64,000 nt of DNA. Source: Chryseolinea lacunae. Its GTDB lineage: Bacteria; Bacteroidota; Bacteroidia; Cytophagales; Cyclobacteriaceae. Both the position numbers and the translations under genes were made by a program. Numbering within the stretch: position 1 is the first letter of the stretch; each line of letters opens with the position of its first letter. Shown piece by piece: positions 1-7,821 of the stretch. Location: the NCBI RefSeq assembly GCF_016735595.1, contig NZ_JAERRB010000005.1:124001-188000 (forward strand). Direction: 5' to 3'. Below the pieces are notes generated by a model. It did no database searches, was not told the DNA's origin, and worked only from the letters and a program-made list of their open reading frames with translations.

Positions 1-1092
1 TGTGCCTACAGCTTCCCTTATGGCTACTTTGATCATGAAACTATGAATGACTACCCCATGAACGAAGTTCTTGCCAAGTCAATGATCGACCTTCAATACT
101 ATGGCAAAAAAGAGTCAGGTAACATTAACAAGGGAAAACTCAGTACCTATCCGTTCCATCCAGCTGCAAACCCGGACTCCGAACAACAAACAGAAGTGTA
201 TATTGAAAATGCCATAAGGGCTGGCATAAGATATCAGATTTCCATTGGCCTTAATAATATCGTTATTCCAAACTTCTATGAAAACGATGACTTGGACAAA
301 CTCATAATCGTCATAAAAAATATCAACAGCTGGCTGGTCTCAAATAAGGTAGACGGAAAGAAATACTATATGACTATCCCGATAGCCAATCACACCGTTA
401 TTGATGCATCCAAAATGGACAAACTTCTATACTCCTTAACCGACATTGATATTCAATATGATGGATACTACATCGTCTGTGAAGCCCGACCAGAACATCG
501 ACAAAAAATATCGACAGATTTCAAATACCTGAATAATCTCTCTCGCTTTCTCTCTGTCCTTAAGAAACAAAAATTTGAGACGATTTACTCCTATGCCAAC
601 TGGGATGTCCTTATTTTTTTAGCCGTCACCAACATAGACTTCATAACAATTGCTTCTTACGAAAATCTTCGAAATTTCTCAATACGAAGATTTCTAATAA
701 ACGAAGATGGCGGCCCATCAAAGGGATGGTACTTTTCTGAAAAAATATTAAATTTCATCAAAGCTCAATTAATTGATTTAGTCAGAAGTCAGGGCGGATT
801 AAAAGTTATAAAAAATGAAAAAAACATTTTTTCCGATTCATGTCTCGAGGAATATTATGCATGGAGCAACCAGAAACCCGACGTTCATAAGAACTACCTC
901 CTATCAATAGATAGACTTCTTAAAAAAGTCGCATCAATAGCAGACTTAAATGAAAGAAAAAAATATGTTCTTTCTTTAATAGAGGACGCCATTCACGCCT
1001 ATCGAAAATTAGAGGAAAAGAAAATTTTTCTCACAGATGAGAGCAAAAATTATCACCTCGAGACTTGGAAATCATTTCTTCTTACCAAGTAA
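1..1092 (+). CDS. Unrecognised protein, 5' end outside window
   Basis: The frame is open from base 1 (it reads CAYSFPYGYF before the first ATG at 43), so the gene probably begins upstream; at least 363 residues are visible. No family recognised. Hydrophobic strands alternate with amphipathic helices: GLNNIVIP, KYYMTIPIAN, YDGYYIVCEA, FETIYSY, VTNIDFITIASYENLR. This resembles a TIM-barrel-like alpha/beta fold, followed by a helical lysine-rich C-terminus from about residue 275. No signal peptide or membrane segment is visible. Coding is extremely AT-rich compared with the rest of the window. Its stop overlaps the 3' end of the convergent nuclease-like gene by 21 bp. Coding status is likely; function unknown. 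Confidence 0.7.
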   Translation, partial: CAYSFPYGYFDHETMNDYPMNEVLAKSMIDLQYYGKKESGNINKGKLSTYPFHPAANPDSEQQTEVYIENAIRAGIRYQISIGLNNIVIPNFYENDDLDKLIIVIKNINSWLVSNKVDGKKYYMTIPIANHTVIDASKMDKLLYSLTDIDIQYDGYYIVCEARPEHRQKISTDFKYLNNLSRFLSVLKKQKFETIYSYANWDVLIFLAVTNIDFITIASYENLRNFSIRRFLINEDGGPSKGWYFSEKILNFIKAQLIDLVRSQGGLKVIKNEKNIFSDSCLEEYYAWSNQKPDVHKNYLLSIDRLLKKVASIADLNERKKYVLSLIEDAIHAYRKLEEKKIFLTDESKNYHLETWKSFLLTK

Positions 1093-1734
1093 ACTCAATT
1101 TTACTTGCTCACTAAGAAGAATGCTCATGCTTTCATTAATAGGTCTCTCTATTTTAGGCTTAAAGTGCACAGTTAACAGCCCATCGAGATCGATTACTGC
1201 CAGGCCGACATTCATTTTTTTGAAATGACTGAGATTTTTCACAGCAGGTAGGGAATATTTACTATCAAGCACCACGAACGCCTGTGATGCAAACCACCTA
1301 TATCGAAACGCTTGATTCAATGCTCTCTTCCAATCTTTTAGCTTCGCTTCAACGGCCACGCTCTTTGAGATCACATGGGAATACGAGCGCTTTGCTCTAA
1401 ATAATTCATCCTTGCTATCAATATAACCATTCATTTGTAGTTTGTGCAATGATCTCCTGACCTGAAGTTGATTTGCTTTTGTCTTCTCAATGATGTTCAA
1501 AAATGAAGCTTTTTTACTATCAGAAATTACCTTATATATCAGAATATCAAAATGACCCAATTCGTCCTTCACAAATGCAGCTTTGTTAACCTGAGAGATT
1601 ACCAAGTCAGCAATACCAAACCCCAAATCGACCTCCTCCAAAATTTGCGTTTTTGATTTCTCTAAATTCCAGCAACAAATTTCCTTATAGTTAACCCTAA
1701 GTTTTTTCACCAATTGTTTTTCTGTCGCAAACAT
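1072..1734 (-). CDS. Winged-helix domain inserted in PD-(D/E)XK nuclease-like protein
   Basis: 220 residues. Near residue 40 GFGIADLVIS could supply the acidic residue of a PD-(D/E)XK core. Around 127-150 VAVEAKLKDWKRALNQA followed by FASQAFVVLD fits the E-x-K strand, the following helix and the next core strand. Between them, about residues 60-120, lies a segment that looks like a winged helix (IIEKTKANQLQVRRSLHKL then a wing with GYIDSKDELFRA). Seen: both motifs and their order. Inferred: a nuclease or nuclease-derived DNA-binding protein. It starts 6 nt after the PP2C stop, so the two are probably co-transcribed. AT-rich like its neighbours. Confidence 0.6.
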   Translation of the reverse strand: MFATEKQLVKKLRVNYKEICCWNLEKSKTQILEEVDLGFGIADLVISQVNKAAFVKDELGHFDILIYKVISDSKKASFLNIIEKTKANQLQVRRSLHKLQMNGYIDSKDELFRAKRSYSHVISKSVAVEAKLKDWKRALNQAFRYRWFASQAFVVLDSKYSLPAVKNLSHFKKMNVGLAVIDLDGLLTVHFKPKIERPINESMSILLSEQVKLSLLGKKK

Positions 1735-1740
1735 TTTTCT

Positions 1741-2409
1741 CTATTTAATCACCAACAGTGTAGCATCATCAAGATTATTACCTTTGATCATTTTCCTCAA
1801 ATTCTCCCTTATTGTCGACGGCCTCTTCTTATTCAAAACATTAAAAAAAAGTAATTTATTCTTCTCCATCAATGAATAAAATCCATCCGTGCACAAGGCC
1901 AAGAATCCCCGCTCTAGCCTGAATCTTTTCTGTTCAAAATCCCCATGACCTAGTTCTGCCATTCCCAAACATTTATTTAGCACATTTGAATCAGACACCT
2001 TGTCATCCTTACTAATTTGCTCAATGTACTGGTTTGTTACCAAGTAGATTCTACTGTCACCAACTGAAATATAAAAAACATCCTCACTATGCTTCAAAAT
2101 AACAACAATACAAACCGTTGAGAAGGGCTCAATTAAATTTGAGGCAACAATATAGTCATTACACTCGGCAATCATTGCCGACAATCTAATCCGCTCATGT
2201 AAGAATCTCTCATGATACTTTCTTATAAACATCGCAGCCATTTGCGTCGCTTTCTTTGCGTTTTTAGCTGATCCTACACCATCAAAAACAGCAAAAACAT
2301 CATACATCTCACTTTGTATTACCAATCTTGCGTCCTGATTTTGCAATCTACCAATCCCTTTTAAAGAGAGAGCAAAGAAATTCTTATCTCGTTTAACATT
2401 CTCGGCCAT
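1741..2409 (-). CDS. PP2C-family serine/threonine protein phosphatase
   Basis: 222 residues, close to a minimal bacterial PP2C domain. Metal-binding and core motifs in order: VFAVFDGVGSA (about 37-47), ISVGDSRIYLV (about 114-124), LCTDGFYSLM (about 172-181) and the terminal DDATLLVI. All expected acidic metal ligands appear present, so it should be an active Mn/Mg-dependent phosphatase. Cytosolic; no membrane segment or sensor domain. It is the first gene of a two-gene minus-strand unit with the nuclease-like gene. No cognate kinase is visible in the window, though one could lie beyond the left edge. Confidence 0.85.
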   Translation of the reverse strand: MAENVKRDKNFFALSLKGIGRLQNQDARLVIQSEMYDVFAVFDGVGSAKNAKKATQMAAMFIRKYHERFLHERIRLSAMIAECNDYIVASNLIEPFSTVCIVVILKHSEDVFYISVGDSRIYLVTNQYIEQISKDDKVSDSNVLNKCLGMAELGHGDFEQKRFRLERGFLALCTDGFYSLMEKNKLLFFNVLNKKRPSTIRENLRKMIKGNNLDDATLLVIK

Positions 2410-2469
2410 GGAATGATCATCTAAAAAAAACAGAAACTCCCTTAAAGACCAATATCATTACTCTTGTGT

Positions 2470-2895
2470 TCATTCTTTCTTTCGGAACAATTCCTCCAAC
2501 AACACAATCTTCTCATCCTTCTCCTTCAACAACGCCACATACAAACTCTTAATCTCATCTACAAGCTTCTTATTCTCCTCAAGCGCCTGTTCAAGCTTAT
2601 CGTTGAAATGGCAGTTGTGAAAAGGTCCGTTATTTTGTAAAGGCGTAGATGAATCGTAGCTATTCTGAATATTATTAATCACCGCCTCATCATTATAATT
2701 CCTGATCACCTCTGGGGAGAAGCCCAGCACTTTGGCGATGCGGCCGAGGGTCACGTCTTCGATGGTTTCGTTTTGCTCGAGCTTGGAAACCGCCTGTTGG
2801 CTAATGCCCAGCTCTTCGGCCATCGTTTCCTGTTTAATTTCTCTGAGCTCGCGCAGGCGGCAAATGTTGCGGCCAATGTGGGGTGTTTTGGTCAT
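2470..2895 (-). CDS. XRE-family helix-turn-helix regulator
   Basis: 141 residues from ATG at 2895 (an upstream ATG at 2928 adds 11 unconvincing residues). The N-terminal HTH_3 fold covers about 5-60, with core IKQETMAEELGISQQAVSKLEQ, a typical phage-repressor-like DNA-binding helix. The C-terminal third is a Lys/Glu-rich coiled coil (LEQALEENKKLVDEIKSLY), probably for dimerisation. The HTH-coding part is GC-balanced, while the coiled-coil part is AT-rich like 1-2410, so the composition boundary falls inside this gene. No target site identified. Confidence 0.8.
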   Translation of the reverse strand: MTKTPHIGRNICRLRELREIKQETMAEELGISQQAVSKLEQNETIEDVTLGRIAKVLGFSPEVIRNYNDEAVINNIQNSYDSSTPLQNNGPFHNCHFNDKLEQALEENKKLVDEIKSLYVALLKEKDEKIVLLEELFRKKE

Positions 2896-3102
2896 AGACC
2901 AAAGGTAAGGAAAGAAGTCTTTAGTCAAGAGGGTTGAGTATTGAGATTTTTGGGGTCGTTTGGTTGTAGCCGTCTTTTGAATAGGGTCTGTCGGGGTGTA
3001 GCGAACAACCTTGCCGTTGTGATTGTGAATTTAATGCTCGCGGTCTGTTTGGCGGAGGTGAGGTGTTGCGCTATCTTTGATTTCGTACCGTCTGCCTCGT
3101 TG

Positions 3103-3765
3103 ATGCGCCATTTTGTTGTTTCCCTGTTTGTTGCCTGTTGCCTCTTCTCATGCAAGCCCCCGGCTGCGCCCGCCGAGCCACCATTGGCAACCGACACGGT
3201 TGTGCACACAACCGAACCCATCGGGCCGTTGCCGCCACCAAAGGCCCGTGTGCCTTCGTCGATACTATTGTTCGACACTTTGCAGGTGCCGGAGTTTGTG
3301 GCGCTCTTCAAAGTAAAAGAACGACGTGTCTACGATCTGCCCAACGACACCACGCTGGTGCCTATCTGGAACACATCGGGCGTCAAGCATGCGCGCTGGA
3401 TTGTCGTGAACGATTCAGTAAAAGCAGGTCCCCTGCAGGGCTATCCCATGTCGTTCCGCGAAATGAAAGGTGGCATCAAACGCTTCACCGTGGTTAGCGA
3501 ACATGAGAACATCATCTACTTGACCGCCTACACGCTCGACAAGTTCTTCAACATTGTTGACACGGAACATCTGACCTACCAGGGCGGCGATGTTGATGTA
3601 GCCGAAGGAGCCAACGGCAAATTTGTGAACGACTCCACCTACCTGCGAACCGAAATAACAACCGAATATGACATCGTTGGCGACGACCCGCCAGACGTCT
3701 CCACCCACAAGGTGAAGCTGCTCTTTCATGCCAATGGACAGATTGAGGTGAAGGCGCATTTTTAG
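3103..3765 (+). CDS. Predicted lipoprotein, function unknown
   Basis: 220 residues from ATG at 3103; a longer frame from 2941 has poor Cys/Arg-rich content and was not used. MRHFVVSLFVACCLFSC is a lipoprotein signal with the lipobox Cys at 17, followed by a Pro/Ala-rich linker to about residue 50. The mature part has alternating strands (FTVVSEHENIIYLTAY, VKLLFHANGQIEVKAHF), suggesting a small beta domain. Family not recognised. Likely tethered to the periplasmic or outer-membrane side. Convergent with the lipoprotein gene at 3829. Confidence 0.7.
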   Translation: MRHFVVSLFVACCLFSCKPPAAPAEPPLATDTVVHTTEPIGPLPPPKARVPSSILLFDTLQVPEFVALFKVKERRVYDLPNDTTLVPIWNTSGVKHARWIVVNDSVKAGPLQGYPMSFREMKGGIKRFTVVSEHENIIYLTAYTLDKFFNIVDTEHLTYQGGDVDVAEGANGKFVNDSTYLRTEITTEYDIVGDDPPDVSTHKVKLLFHANGQIEVKAHF

Positions 3766-3828
3766 GCACTGATGCCGTCGCCCAGTGCTGTTGGACTCGA
3801 ATTTAGTCCTGAGTAGTTGCCTCTCCCA

Positions 3829-4527
3829 TTATTGCCCGGCACTTTTTGCTTTGTTGCTAAGGGTTAGAAATTGCAACAGGTATTCGCGTTTGTTCACGCC
3901 CAGCGTGTCGAAGTTGTGGCCGTTCCAGGCAATCAGGCAGGTGTAGTCGGTGGTCACCACGGTGGTGTCGTTTTCGTCTTCCACGCTTCTGTCGTCGGCG
4001 TCGTGCACCCAGATCAGGAATTGGGGTTTCGATTTTGTGTTAAAGATCCACGTGCGTTTGTCCATCGAATAGCCCGCGTCTCCAAACGATTCGGCCAATT
4101 CAATAAACTGCTCCTGCACAAACCGCCCGGTGTTGTTGGTCACAAACAATTTAATAGACGAGCTTTCATACTCCGACGGTGTGCGCACCAGCAAACCATC
4201 GTGCACGCTATCGAGTCTTATTTTCAAACAGCGATAAAACGGGTCATACAGCTGCGACGTCACCGGCAACCATCTCAGATCCAGGCTGTCAATTTCCGTT
4301 CCGGTATAGGGATAGTCCGGCTGGCCAAAATAGCTTCCCGAAAAAACTTCGAGCGAGTCTTTCAAAGCCCACTCAAACTTTTCCACGAAAGCCCCAAAGT
4401 CAGCTCTCTCGGGCGTGTGCGCCAGTGTGGTGCTGTCGGCACTTTTCGCACTGTCGGCAGAAGGTGTTTTGCATGCCTGCCAAACAAGCACAATAAAGAC
4501 AACAGAAATCGGCAAGAAGATTTTCAT
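3829..4527 (-). CDS. Predicted lipoprotein, function unknown
   Basis: 232 residues from ATG at 4527; an alternative ATG at 4551 adds MTKYKKTE and is also possible. MKIFLPISVVFIVLVWQAC is a lipobox signal (Cys 19), followed by a Ser/Ala/Asp linker (CKTPSADSAKSADSTT). The mature domain has conserved-looking aromatic and acidic segments (YFGQPDYPYTGTEIDSLDLRWL; FLIWVHDADDRSVEDENDTT). No family recognised. It shares the lipoprotein layout of the convergent gene ending at 3765 but not obvious sequence similarity. Confidence 0.7.
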   Translation of the reverse strand: MKIFLPISVVFIVLVWQACKTPSADSAKSADSTTLAHTPERADFGAFVEKFEWALKDSLEVFSGSYFGQPDYPYTGTEIDSLDLRWLPVTSQLYDPFYRCLKIRLDSVHDGLLVRTPSEYESSSIKLFVTNNTGRFVQEQFIELAESFGDAGYSMDKRTWIFNTKSKPQFLIWVHDADDRSVEDENDTTVVTTDYTCLIAWNGHNFDTLGVNKREYLLQFLTLSNKAKSAGQ

Positions 4528-4609
4528 TTCAGTTTTTTTGTATTTAGTCATGCACTCAACTACTGGCGTCCAGTGCAATTCACCATCAGGAAAAACAAAA
4601 CGCATAGTT

Positions 4610-4630
4610 CCCGCGAGCGGAGACTATGCT
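4610..4630. repeat. Short hairpin repeat, copy 1
   Basis: cccgcgagcgg followed by agactatgct. The same unit recurs at 4719-4740 as a cccgcgagcggg hairpin plus agactatact. The palindromic GC core with an AGACTATRCT tail looks like a dispersed repeat. Confidence 0.45.
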
Positions 4631-4718
4631 ACTACGTGAGTCACGGACGCAAGTATACAATACAAACCACTATCTCCTAAATGCTCAACACTCAACGTCG
4701 CAGCGATCAGTGTCGCAG

Positions 4719-4740
4719 CCCGCGAGCGGGAGACTATACT
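4719..4740. repeat. Short hairpin repeat, copy 2
   Basis: Second copy of the unit at 4610-4630, in the same orientation, with a perfect CCCGC-GA-GCGGG stem. It is followed at 4752-4775 by an 11-bp direct repeat (gactaaatact twice), all in the noncoding gap before the oxidoreductase gene. Confidence 0.45.
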
Positions 4741-4781
4741 CGACAGTGAAAGACTAAATACTCAAGACTAAATACTAAACA

Positions 4782-6146
4782 CTAAACCACCGGATGCACC
4801 CACGGCTCCCGATACGTCCGCTGCAACAGCTTCGTTGCTTCGGCGTCGCCCACAATCTCGCGTTTGGCGGCGTCATATGAGAGTGGTCGGCCTAGCTTCA
4901 TCGACAAGTTGGCGATGATGCAGCTGGCTGTGCTGATGTGGCCTTCTTCGATGTCGGCTACGGGTTTGCCTTTGGTTTCGATGGCGTGCAGGAAGTTGAG
5001 CATGTGCAGGCGTGTGGCGGGGGCGGCGTTCAGCTCGATGTCTTTTTCTTTCAGGTCTTCGGGATACTTTTCTTTTTCGTAGACCACGTCCTGGTGAATC
5101 TTGGTGCCTTTGGGGTCGGTGGGTATGAAGTCATAGCGCATGGTGCTGGCTTTCAGGGTTCCCTTTTCGCCATAGAGAAAGAAGGCCCATGGATAGTCGG
5201 GGTCGGCCGGTGTGCCCCACGCACGGTGTTGCCACACGCAGTTGAGTTCGGGATATTCAAACACGGCGCTTTGGGTGTCGGCAATGTTGCTCTTGCCGGT
5301 CTTGTCTACATAGATGCCGCCCTCGGAGCTGATGCGTGTGGGCCAGCCCAGGTGCAGCATCCAGCGCACGGTGTCGAACATGTGAATGCACATGTCGCCC
5401 ATAATGCCGTTGCCATATTCGCTGAACGTTCGCCACCAGCGCACGTGTGGCAGGCCGTCGTAGGGGCGCAGGGGTGCGGGGCCGGTCCACATCTCATAGT
5501 CGAAATAGTCGGGCACGGCTTGCACGGGTGGGTTGCCGTTGTTGCGCATGTGAAAGTAGCAGCACATTTCCACGTGCGATATTTTTCCCAGCAGCCCGGC
5601 GTCCACCACGTTCTTCTTGGCTTCCATGAGGTGGGGTGTGCTCTTGCGTTGTGTGCCCACCTGCACCACACGATTATATTTGCGGGCGGCGGCCACCATG
5701 GCTTCGCCTTCAATCACATCTACACTAATCGGTTTTTGCACATACACGTTGGCGCCTGCCTTCATGGCTTCGATGGCTTGCAGTGCATGCCAGTGGTCGG
5801 GTGTGCCCACCAGCACAATGTCGAGCTGGTTTTCGGCGAGCATTTTTCTGTAGTCGCCATAGAGGGCGGGGGCTTTGGCGTTTGAGGCAATGCGTTGTTT
5901 CACCAGGTCGCGTGCGGCTTCCAGTTGGTGGCGGTCCACATCGCAGAGGGCCACCACATCAACGGGGGCCACTTGCATGAGGCGAAACAAATCGCTCTTG
6001 CCATACCACCCGGTGCCAATCAACCCTACGCGCAGGGGCTTGGCGGGATGGATAATGTCCATGCCGTGTGCACCCAGCGCAGAGAGCGCCAGCGTGGCCG
6101 TGGCCGAACGAAGAAACAGTCGTCGGTTAATGTTGAAGTCTTTCAT
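4782..6146 (-). CDS. Gfo/Idh/MocA-family oxidoreductase with Tat-type leader
   Basis: 454 residues from ATG at 6146 (MKDFNINRRLFLRSATATL); the upstream ATG at 6185 was rejected because it displaces the twin-arginine leader. A Rossmann NAD(P)-binding domain begins with LRVGLIGTGWYGKSD (about 39-53), then VVALCDVD, VGTPDHWH and VYVQKPIS, the EKP-type motif of the family with Gln in place of Glu. The C-terminal half is the alpha/beta substrate domain with GDMCIHMFDTVRWML. Probably exported folded to the periplasm and acting on a sugar or polyol derivative; substrate unknown. Similar in layout to the protein at 36347-37639. Confidence 0.85.
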   Translation of the reverse strand: MKDFNINRRLFLRSATATLALSALGAHGMDIIHPAKPLRVGLIGTGWYGKSDLFRLMQVAPVDVVALCDVDRHQLEAARDLVKQRIASNAKAPALYGDYRKMLAENQLDIVLVGTPDHWHALQAIEAMKAGANVYVQKPISVDVIEGEAMVAAARKYNRVVQVGTQRKSTPHLMEAKKNVVDAGLLGKISHVEMCCYFHMRNNGNPPVQAVPDYFDYEMWTGPAPLRPYDGLPHVRWWRTFSEYGNGIMGDMCIHMFDTVRWMLHLGWPTRISSEGGIYVDKTGKSNIADTQSAVFEYPELNCVWQHRAWGTPADPDYPWAFFLYGEKGTLKASTMRYDFIPTDPKGTKIHQDVVYEKEKYPEDLKEKDIELNAAPATRLHMLNFLHAIETKGKPVADIEEGHISTASCIIANLSMKLGRPLSYDAAKREIVGDAEATKLLQRTYREPWVHPVV

Positions 6147-6255
6147 GGGGGCGGGAAGGGTAAGGTTGTGCACCGAAGTTATCATGAAATCGTTGGCGAA
6201 GCAACACTTGCGCCAACCGCTGGTGGAAAACCCAACGCCCTGTTCTTCTGCATTT

Positions 6256-6287
6256 GCTCCGGCGGAGCAGCCTGTCTATAGCACAAA
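6256..6287. repeat. GCTCC-hairpin repeat, copy A
   Basis: GCTCC-ggc-GGAGC hairpin followed by agCCTGTCTATAG and, about 11 nt later, TAACGCA. Same architecture as the copy at 6826. Confidence 0.55.
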
Positions 6288-6306
6288 ACACTAACGCAAC
6301 ACCACG

Positions 6307-6330
6307 ACTCCGTTATAGGAGTCTCCTATT
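6307..6330. repeat. GCTCC-hairpin repeat, degenerate copy B
   Basis: ACTCC-gttata-GGAGT hairpin followed by ctCCTATTCTTT. A diverged member of the family 40 bp from copy A. Confidence 0.4.
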
Positions 6331-6445
6331 CTTTCGCACACATGTCGTCTGGTTTTCACCAACGAAAAAAACACCTACGCGTTTTTTCACGGCAATATCA
6401 ATCTGAAACAACGTGGGTGTTGTGTTTCCATCCGCGCTACCGACA

Positions 6446-6631
6446 TTATATCTCGTCGGTGTCGCGCTTGTTCTTCAGCAACCCAATGCCCGACACAAAA
6501 AAGATAAGTCCAAGAATGGCAAGGGCCCACGGGCTCACGGCCACCACATCGGGACCAAACACACCGAGCACGCCAAGAATAAGTCCTGCAATACCCAGTA
6601 CTACAAGAACAAGGGCAAGTATTTTAATCAT
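6446..6631 (-). CDS. Small two-helix membrane protein
   Basis: 61 residues from ATG at 6631; the longer frame to 6718 was rejected because the N-terminal extension is Cys/Arg-rich and shadow-like. Two hydrophobic helices (IKILALVLVVLGIAGLILGV and PWALAILGLIFFVSGIGLL) are separated by a short GVFGPDVVAV loop, and the tail is KNKRDTDEI. No family assigned with certainty. Small Gly/Leu-rich two-helix proteins like this are common in Bacteroidota. Flanked on both sides by palindromic repeats. Confidence 0.65.
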   Translation of the reverse strand: MIKILALVLVVLGIAGLILGVLGVFGPDVVAVSPWALAILGLIFFVSGIGLLKNKRDTDEI

Positions 6632-6825
6632 AGTTGTTTTTGTTAGATCGCACCACGCGAATCTTTTTCTCGCGGAAGCAAAACACATTGCCTCCACACA
6701 CGCCGTGGTCATGCGCATCTCACCAATTTCTATACCTAATCCAAAAGTGCCGTATTAACGGAGAAGGGCAATGTTTCTACACTTCCAAAGGGATTAAGAC
6801 GAATTTGAAGGGGAAGAAATTCTAC

Positions 6826-6854
6826 AGCTCCGTCAGGAGCTCCCTGTCTATAGA
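6826..6854. repeat. GCTCC-hairpin repeat, copy C
   Basis: AGCTCC-gtca-GGAGCT hairpin then cCCTGTCTATAG and, 8 nt on, CAACGCA. This is the best-preserved copy; the shared CCTGTCTATAG tail with copy A defines the family. Confidence 0.6.
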
Positions 6855-6876
6855 GGAAACCAACGCACAAAATTCG

Positions 6877-6896
6877 AGCTCCATCGGAGCTACCTG
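6877..6896. repeat. GCTCC-hairpin repeat, copy D
   Basis: AGCTCC-atc-GGAGCT hairpin followed by aCCTG; the tail then diverges. A CAACGCA motif lies downstream near 6920. Tandem with copy C. Confidence 0.5.
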
Positions 6897-7014
6897 AAAT
6901 TCTGGCCATCATGTTTCAGTCAACGCACCTGGATCCATGTTCACCTCCGTCAATACAAACAACCAACAACAAAAATCAAACAACAAAAATCACACACAAC
7001 AAACATCACATCCA

Positions 7015-7821
7015 TCAATCTCCTCCACAACCGCCACCACATCCTCCCCCACTACAACCACTGTCACCCCCGCTGTCGCCACCACATCCACTATCACCCG
7101 ACGAATTATCGTTTCCGCATGAACTATCAAACTGACTATCATACGTACTGAAATCACTCCAGCATCCACCCCCTGCCACAAACGGCGGCGCCGTCTCTAC
7201 CATGTGCTCCTGCAAGGCCCGCTCTATTGTGCGCGCCAATTCCACATCAATGCCGCTCAATAGAAAAATATTCCCGCCAATGCCCTTCAACATCTCCAAT
7301 GTGTTAGCACGATCCTTTTTCATTTTTTGAGGCAGGTCGCTTTCCAACGTGGCAATCTCGTTTTCAACTTCCGTTTGCCACTGAAGACCCTGACGGGTAT
7401 ATGAAAATTTTCCACTAAAGCGCTGCCAGAAACTTCTTTCAAAAGCAGCGCCTAATGTGGCAGTACTAAAAAGGTCTGTAACATACCAACCACGCGATTT
7501 GGCATTTTCATAGCCAACCTTCACCAGGTTTCTGAACAGGATGCTCAGATCACTATTTTTTTTGCCCGACTTGAACGGCGACAGAAAAACCCTCTCGTGC
7601 ACGCGCGCCTTATAGGTTGCGAACTGCGCGCCGGTCGAAACATATTTATACTTCTGCACAGGCTCCTTCGGGTGTGCCTGTCGCGTCACATCTTTCATCT
7701 CCAGCACCTGCTTCAGCAACAGATCCATGAGGGTGAACTTCAGCATCTCATTCAACGTAACCGTGTCGCCCTTTCGAAGCAACAGGGTTTCTGCGGGGGT
7801 CAGAGTCGAAAGCAGTTTCAA
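7015..7821 (-). CDS. Protein with Cys/Gly/Ser-rich C-terminal tail
   Basis: 268 residues. Residues 1-215 form an all-alpha-looking region (MKLLSTLTPAETLLLRKG, then helices to ALQEHM) with a weakly hydrophobic segment near 185-200 (GIGGNIFLLSGIDV). The last ~50 residues are low-complexity Gly/Ser/Asp/Cys with about ten Cys in GCGG/GCSGG/GCGGD units. Its start overlaps the stop of the DUF1399-like gene by 4 bp, implying translational coupling. Similar Gly/Cys-tailed proteins often accompany glycine-rich-domain proteins in Bacteroidota; function unknown. The Cys-rich tail could bind metal or form disulfides (inference). Confidence 0.7.
   Translation of the reverse strand: MKLLSTLTPAETLLLRKGDTVTLNEMLKFTLMDLLLKQVLEMKDVTRQAHPKEPVQKYKYVSTGAQFATYKARVHERVFLSPFKSGKKNSDLSILFRNLVKVGYENAKSRGWYVTDLFSTATLGAAFERSFWQRFSGKFSYTRQGLQWQTEVENEIATLESDLPQKMKKDRANTLEMLKGIGGNIFLLSGIDVELARTIERALQEHMVETAPPFVAGGGCWSDFSTYDSQFDSSCGNDNSSGDSGCGGDSGGDSGCSGGGCGGGCGGD

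Larger units (their letters stand above)
6147..6445. other. Noncoding gap with hairpin repeats
   Basis: About 300 bp between the oxidoreductase start and the 3' end of the small membrane protein gene. It holds two GCTCC/GGAGC-type hairpin repeats, annotated separately; no credible gene. Confidence 0.5.
6632..7014. other. Noncoding gap with repeats and A/C-rich tract
   Basis: 383 bp without a credible gene. It contains two AGCTCC/GGAGCT hairpin repeats (6826, 6877) and an A/C-rich stretch at about 6955-7010 in which AACAAAAATCA occurs twice. Confidence 0.5.

Noticed and set aside
1-2895. Prophage remnant
   Set aside because: Only the XRE regulator is phage-like; no integrase, structural or lysis gene seen.
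4938-5885. 315-codon plus-strand frame over the oxidoreductase gene
   Set aside because: Antisense to a strongly supported Gfo/Idh/MocA gene; composition dominated by Phe/Val/His/Gly.
6256-6896. CRISPR array
   Set aside because: Repeats are short, diverged and irregularly spaced; no uniform spacers and no cas genes.
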